This document shows positions 14,838-16,640 of a DNA stretch of 16,640 nucleotides, one piece after another. The position numbers were made by a program, and so were the translations under genes. Each line of letters starts with the position of its first letter. Position 1 is the first letter of the stretch. The notes under the pieces were generated by a model. The model did no database searches. It was not told where the DNA came from and worked only from the letters and a program-made list of their open reading frames with translations. The stretch is from VMDJ01 sp965659945 (GTDB lineage Bacteria > Pseudomonadota > Gammaproteobacteria > Chromatiales > Chromatiaceae), in the NCBI GenBank assembly GCA_965659945.1, contig CBFHYJ010000037.1, forward strand, positions 1 to 16,640. The letters are read 5' to 3'.

Positions 14838-15815
14838 TTAGAATTTAAGAAGAACCGAACCCCAGGTGAAACCACCACCAAAGGCTTCGAATAAAACGGT
14901 TTCGCCGCGCTGAATACGTCCATCGCGTACAGCAACATCAAACGCTAATGGCACAGACGCCGCGGATGTATTTCCGTGCTTATCGACTGTCACAACTACG
15001 TTATCCATACTCATGTTTAGCTTACGAGCAGTAGCATTAATGATGCGAATATTCGCTTGGTGTGGCACCAACCAATCAATGTCAGTTTTCTTCATCTGAT
15101 TAGCTGAGAGCGTTTCATCAACGATACGACCGAGTGTATTAACCGCCATCTTAAATACTTCGTTACCGCGCATATGTACCTTGTCAGCTTCACCAAGGTC
15201 TAATTCGATATTGTAACCGCGAGATGGGCCCCCAGGTACATGTAACAAATTTTCGTAGGCACCATCTGCATGTAAATGCGTTGAGAGAATGCCGGTTTCT
15301 TCAGAGGCTTCTAGAACCACGGCGCCAGCACCATCACCAAACAAAATACAGGTGCCGCGATCAGTCCAATCAACTAAGCGTGAAAATGTTTCGGCACCGA
15401 TAACCAATGCGCATTTATGCGTACCTGATTTAATAAATTTTTCTGCCGTAGCAATGGCGTAAACAAAGCCCGTGCAAACCGCTTGGATATCAAACGCTGT
15501 GCAGCCATGGATGTCTAGACGCTGCTGCAGCAAACAGGCAGTGCTGGGGAAAACTTTATCGGGTGATGTTGTCGCTAAAACAATCAAGTCGATATCTTCA
15601 GGTTTCTTACCTGAGGCTTCAATTGCTTTTAGTGCTGCTTGTTCTGCGAGATCGACAGTTGTTTCACCCTCTGCAGCAATGTGACGTTGCTTAATGCCGG
15701 TACGTTCAGTGATCCACTGGTCACTGGTATCCACCATTTTTTCGAGTTCGTGATTTGTACGAACATACTCGGGAAGGTAGCTGCCTGTTCCAGTGATTCG
15801 TGCGTACAACGTCAT
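14838..15815 (-). CDS. fabH: 3-oxoacyl-ACP synthase III
   Basis: A 325-residue enzyme that starts fatty acid synthesis by condensing acetyl-CoA with malonyl-ACP. The Cys-His-Asn catalytic set is complete: Cys114 (QAVCTGFVYA), His252 (WLVPHQANIRI) and Asn282 (KHGNTSAASVP). The conserved GGGFTWGSVLLKF ends the protein. Length is close to E. coli FabH (317). It begins ten bases after plsX with an AAGG element upstream of the ATG. Position between plsX and fabD argues for the primary FabH rather than a secondary homologue. Confidence 0.96.
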   Translation of the reverse strand: MTLYARITGTGSYLPEYVRTNHELEKMVDTSDQWITERTGIKQRHIAAEGETTVDLAEQAALKAIEASGKKPEDIDLIVLATTSPDKVFPSTACLLQQRLDIHGCTAFDIQAVCTGFVYAIATAEKFIKSGTHKCALVIGAETFSRLVDWTDRGTCILFGDGAGAVVLEASEETGILSTHLHADGAYENLLHVPGGPSRGYNIELDLGEADKVHMRGNEVFKMAVNTLGRIVDETLSANQMKKTDIDWLVPHQANIRIINATARKLNMSMDNVVVTVDKHGNTSAASVPLAFDVAVRDGRIQRGETVLFEAFGGGFTWGSVLLKF

Positions 15816-15825
15816 TCAGTAGACC

Positions 15826-16640
15826 TTATCCTTTAAGTCGCGCGCTTACCTGTTCTGAGATACGCGCCGCGACATTGGCTTCAACTTCTTTTCGAGCAAT
15901 ACCAATAGCGTTAGCAAATGATTTTGCATCCGCTCCACCATGACTCTTAATAACGATACCGTTGAGTCCCAGTAAGCTTGCACCATTGTACCTGCGTGGA
16001 TCGATGCGTCGAGCTAAAGCTTTCAATACGGGCATCGCAATAAGAGCTGAAATTTTGGTGAATAAATTACGCTTAAACTCGACACCCAAGAAATGTTTGA
16101 TCATTTTGGCAACGCCTTCAGCACTTTTCAGCGCCACATTGCCGATATAGCCATCACAAACGATCACATCAAAATCGCCACTAGTGAATATGTCATCACC
16201 CTCAGCATAGCCTTTGTAATTTAGGTGACTCTCTTTCAATAGCTCGTGAGCCTTTTTGACTTCTTCGATGCCCTTGATTTCTTCTTGGCCAATATTCAGT
16301 AGCGCAACACGAGGTGAGTCTTTGCCCTCGAGAGCAGTAACTAACTCAGAGCCCATGACAGCAAATTCATATAAGTGCTGTGCGCTTGAATCAATATTGG
16401 CGCCTAAATCGAGCACGTGGCAATGACCACCAGTAGACGGTAGCGCACTACAAATTGCCGGGCGATCAACACCGGGAATAGTTTTTAAAACAAAGCGTGC
16501 TGTTGCCATTAAGGCGCCGGTATTGCCCGCACTAACGCAAGCATCAGCCTCACCCTCTTTAACAAGGTTGATGGCAACACGCATGGAAGAGTCTTTTTTG
16601 CCGCGAAGCACTTTAGATGGTAATTCATCCATCTCCACCA
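15826..16640 (-). CDS. plsX: Phosphate acyltransferase PlsX, 5' end beyond the window
   Basis: Converts acyl-ACP to acyl-phosphate, the donor for PlsY in phospholipid synthesis; a peripheral membrane enzyme. About 271 codons are present, covering the C-terminal three quarters of a protein usually about 350 residues long. Recognisable segments include SSMRVAINLVKEGEADACVS and the following GNTGALMA, then CHVLDLGANIDSS, VALLNIGQEEIKG, DVIVCDGYIGNVALK and NGASLLGLNGIVIKSHGGAD, all close to E. coli PlsX. The reading frame stays open to the window edge, so the true start lies outside. fabH follows after ten bases. In most relatives rpmF and yceD lie just upstream; they are not in this window. Confidence 0.96.
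   Translation of the reverse strand, partial: VEMDELPSKVLRGKKDSSMRVAINLVKEGEADACVSAGNTGALMATARFVLKTIPGVDRPAICSALPSTGGHCHVLDLGANIDSSAQHLYEFAVMGSELVTALEGKDSPRVALLNIGQEEIKGIEEVKKAHELLKESHLNYKGYAEGDDIFTSGDFDVIVCDGYIGNVALKSAEGVAKMIKHFLGVEFKRNLFTKISALIAMPVLKALARRIDPRRYNGASLLGLNGIVIKSHGGADAKSFANAIGIARKEVEANVAARISEQVSARLKG

Noticed and set aside
1..16640. Mobile elements, CRISPR arrays, tRNA genes or a novel defence system
   Set aside because: No transposase, integrase, direct-repeat array or tRNA-like cloverleaf was seen; every sizeable stretch is a recognised housekeeping gene.

Overview
The window is a stretch of gammaproteobacterial chromosome, almost fully coding, with no mobile element, RNA gene or CRISPR array that I can see. 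Three things suggest a marine Oceanospirillales/Pseudomonadales-type bacterium of moderate GC (my estimate by eye). The gene order nadB / rpoE(algU)-rseA-rseC-mucD-lepA resembles Pseudomonas, a pilZ gene sits inside the holB region, and the MucD, PilZ and LepA proteins look Pseudomonas-like. Genus cannot be settled from the sequence alone. A run of ten N inside lepA marks a draft assembly join.

Layout. (1) 1-1352: 5' three quarters of lepA (minus strand), cut by the window edge and by the N-run. (2) 1400-1430: a rho-independent terminator. (3) 1451-4733, all minus strand: an envelope-stress operon transcribed as rpoE > rseA > rseC > mucD > a small glutaredoxin-like gene. rseB, normally between rseA and rseC, is absent. 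(4) 4734-4862: divergent control region between rpoE and nadB, with three spaced copies of a CGCCAC-centred repeat. (5) 4863-6482: nadB on the plus strand, the only plus-strand gene. Its 3' end overlaps by 41 bp a convergent ygfX-like membrane protein gene. (6) 6442-11415, minus strand: a tightly packed, mostly overlapping run transcribed as pabC > mltG > tmk > holB > pilZ > tatD/ycfH > ygfX-like. (7) 11424-16640, minus strand: fatty-acid synthesis genes transcribed as plsX (cut by the edge) > fabH > fabD > fabG > acpP > fabF. A long hairpin terminator lies between acpP and fabF and a small hairpin lies just before the acpP ribosome binding site.

How the parts work together. PlsX, FabH, FabD, FabG, AcpP and FabF supply acyl-ACP chains for phospholipid and lipopolysaccharide synthesis. 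The downstream genes make a folate precursor (PabC), end glycan strands (MltG), make dTDP (Tmk), load the replication clamp (HolB), assist type IV pili (PilZ) and encode a metal-dependent nuclease (TatD). The sigma-E operon senses misfolded envelope proteins and makes the periplasmic protease MucD. I found no clearly new system here. The points most worth a second look are the missing rseB with a matching short RseA periplasmic domain, the redox-flavoured tail of the sigma-E operon, the repeat array between rpoE and nadB, and the hairpins flanking acpP.
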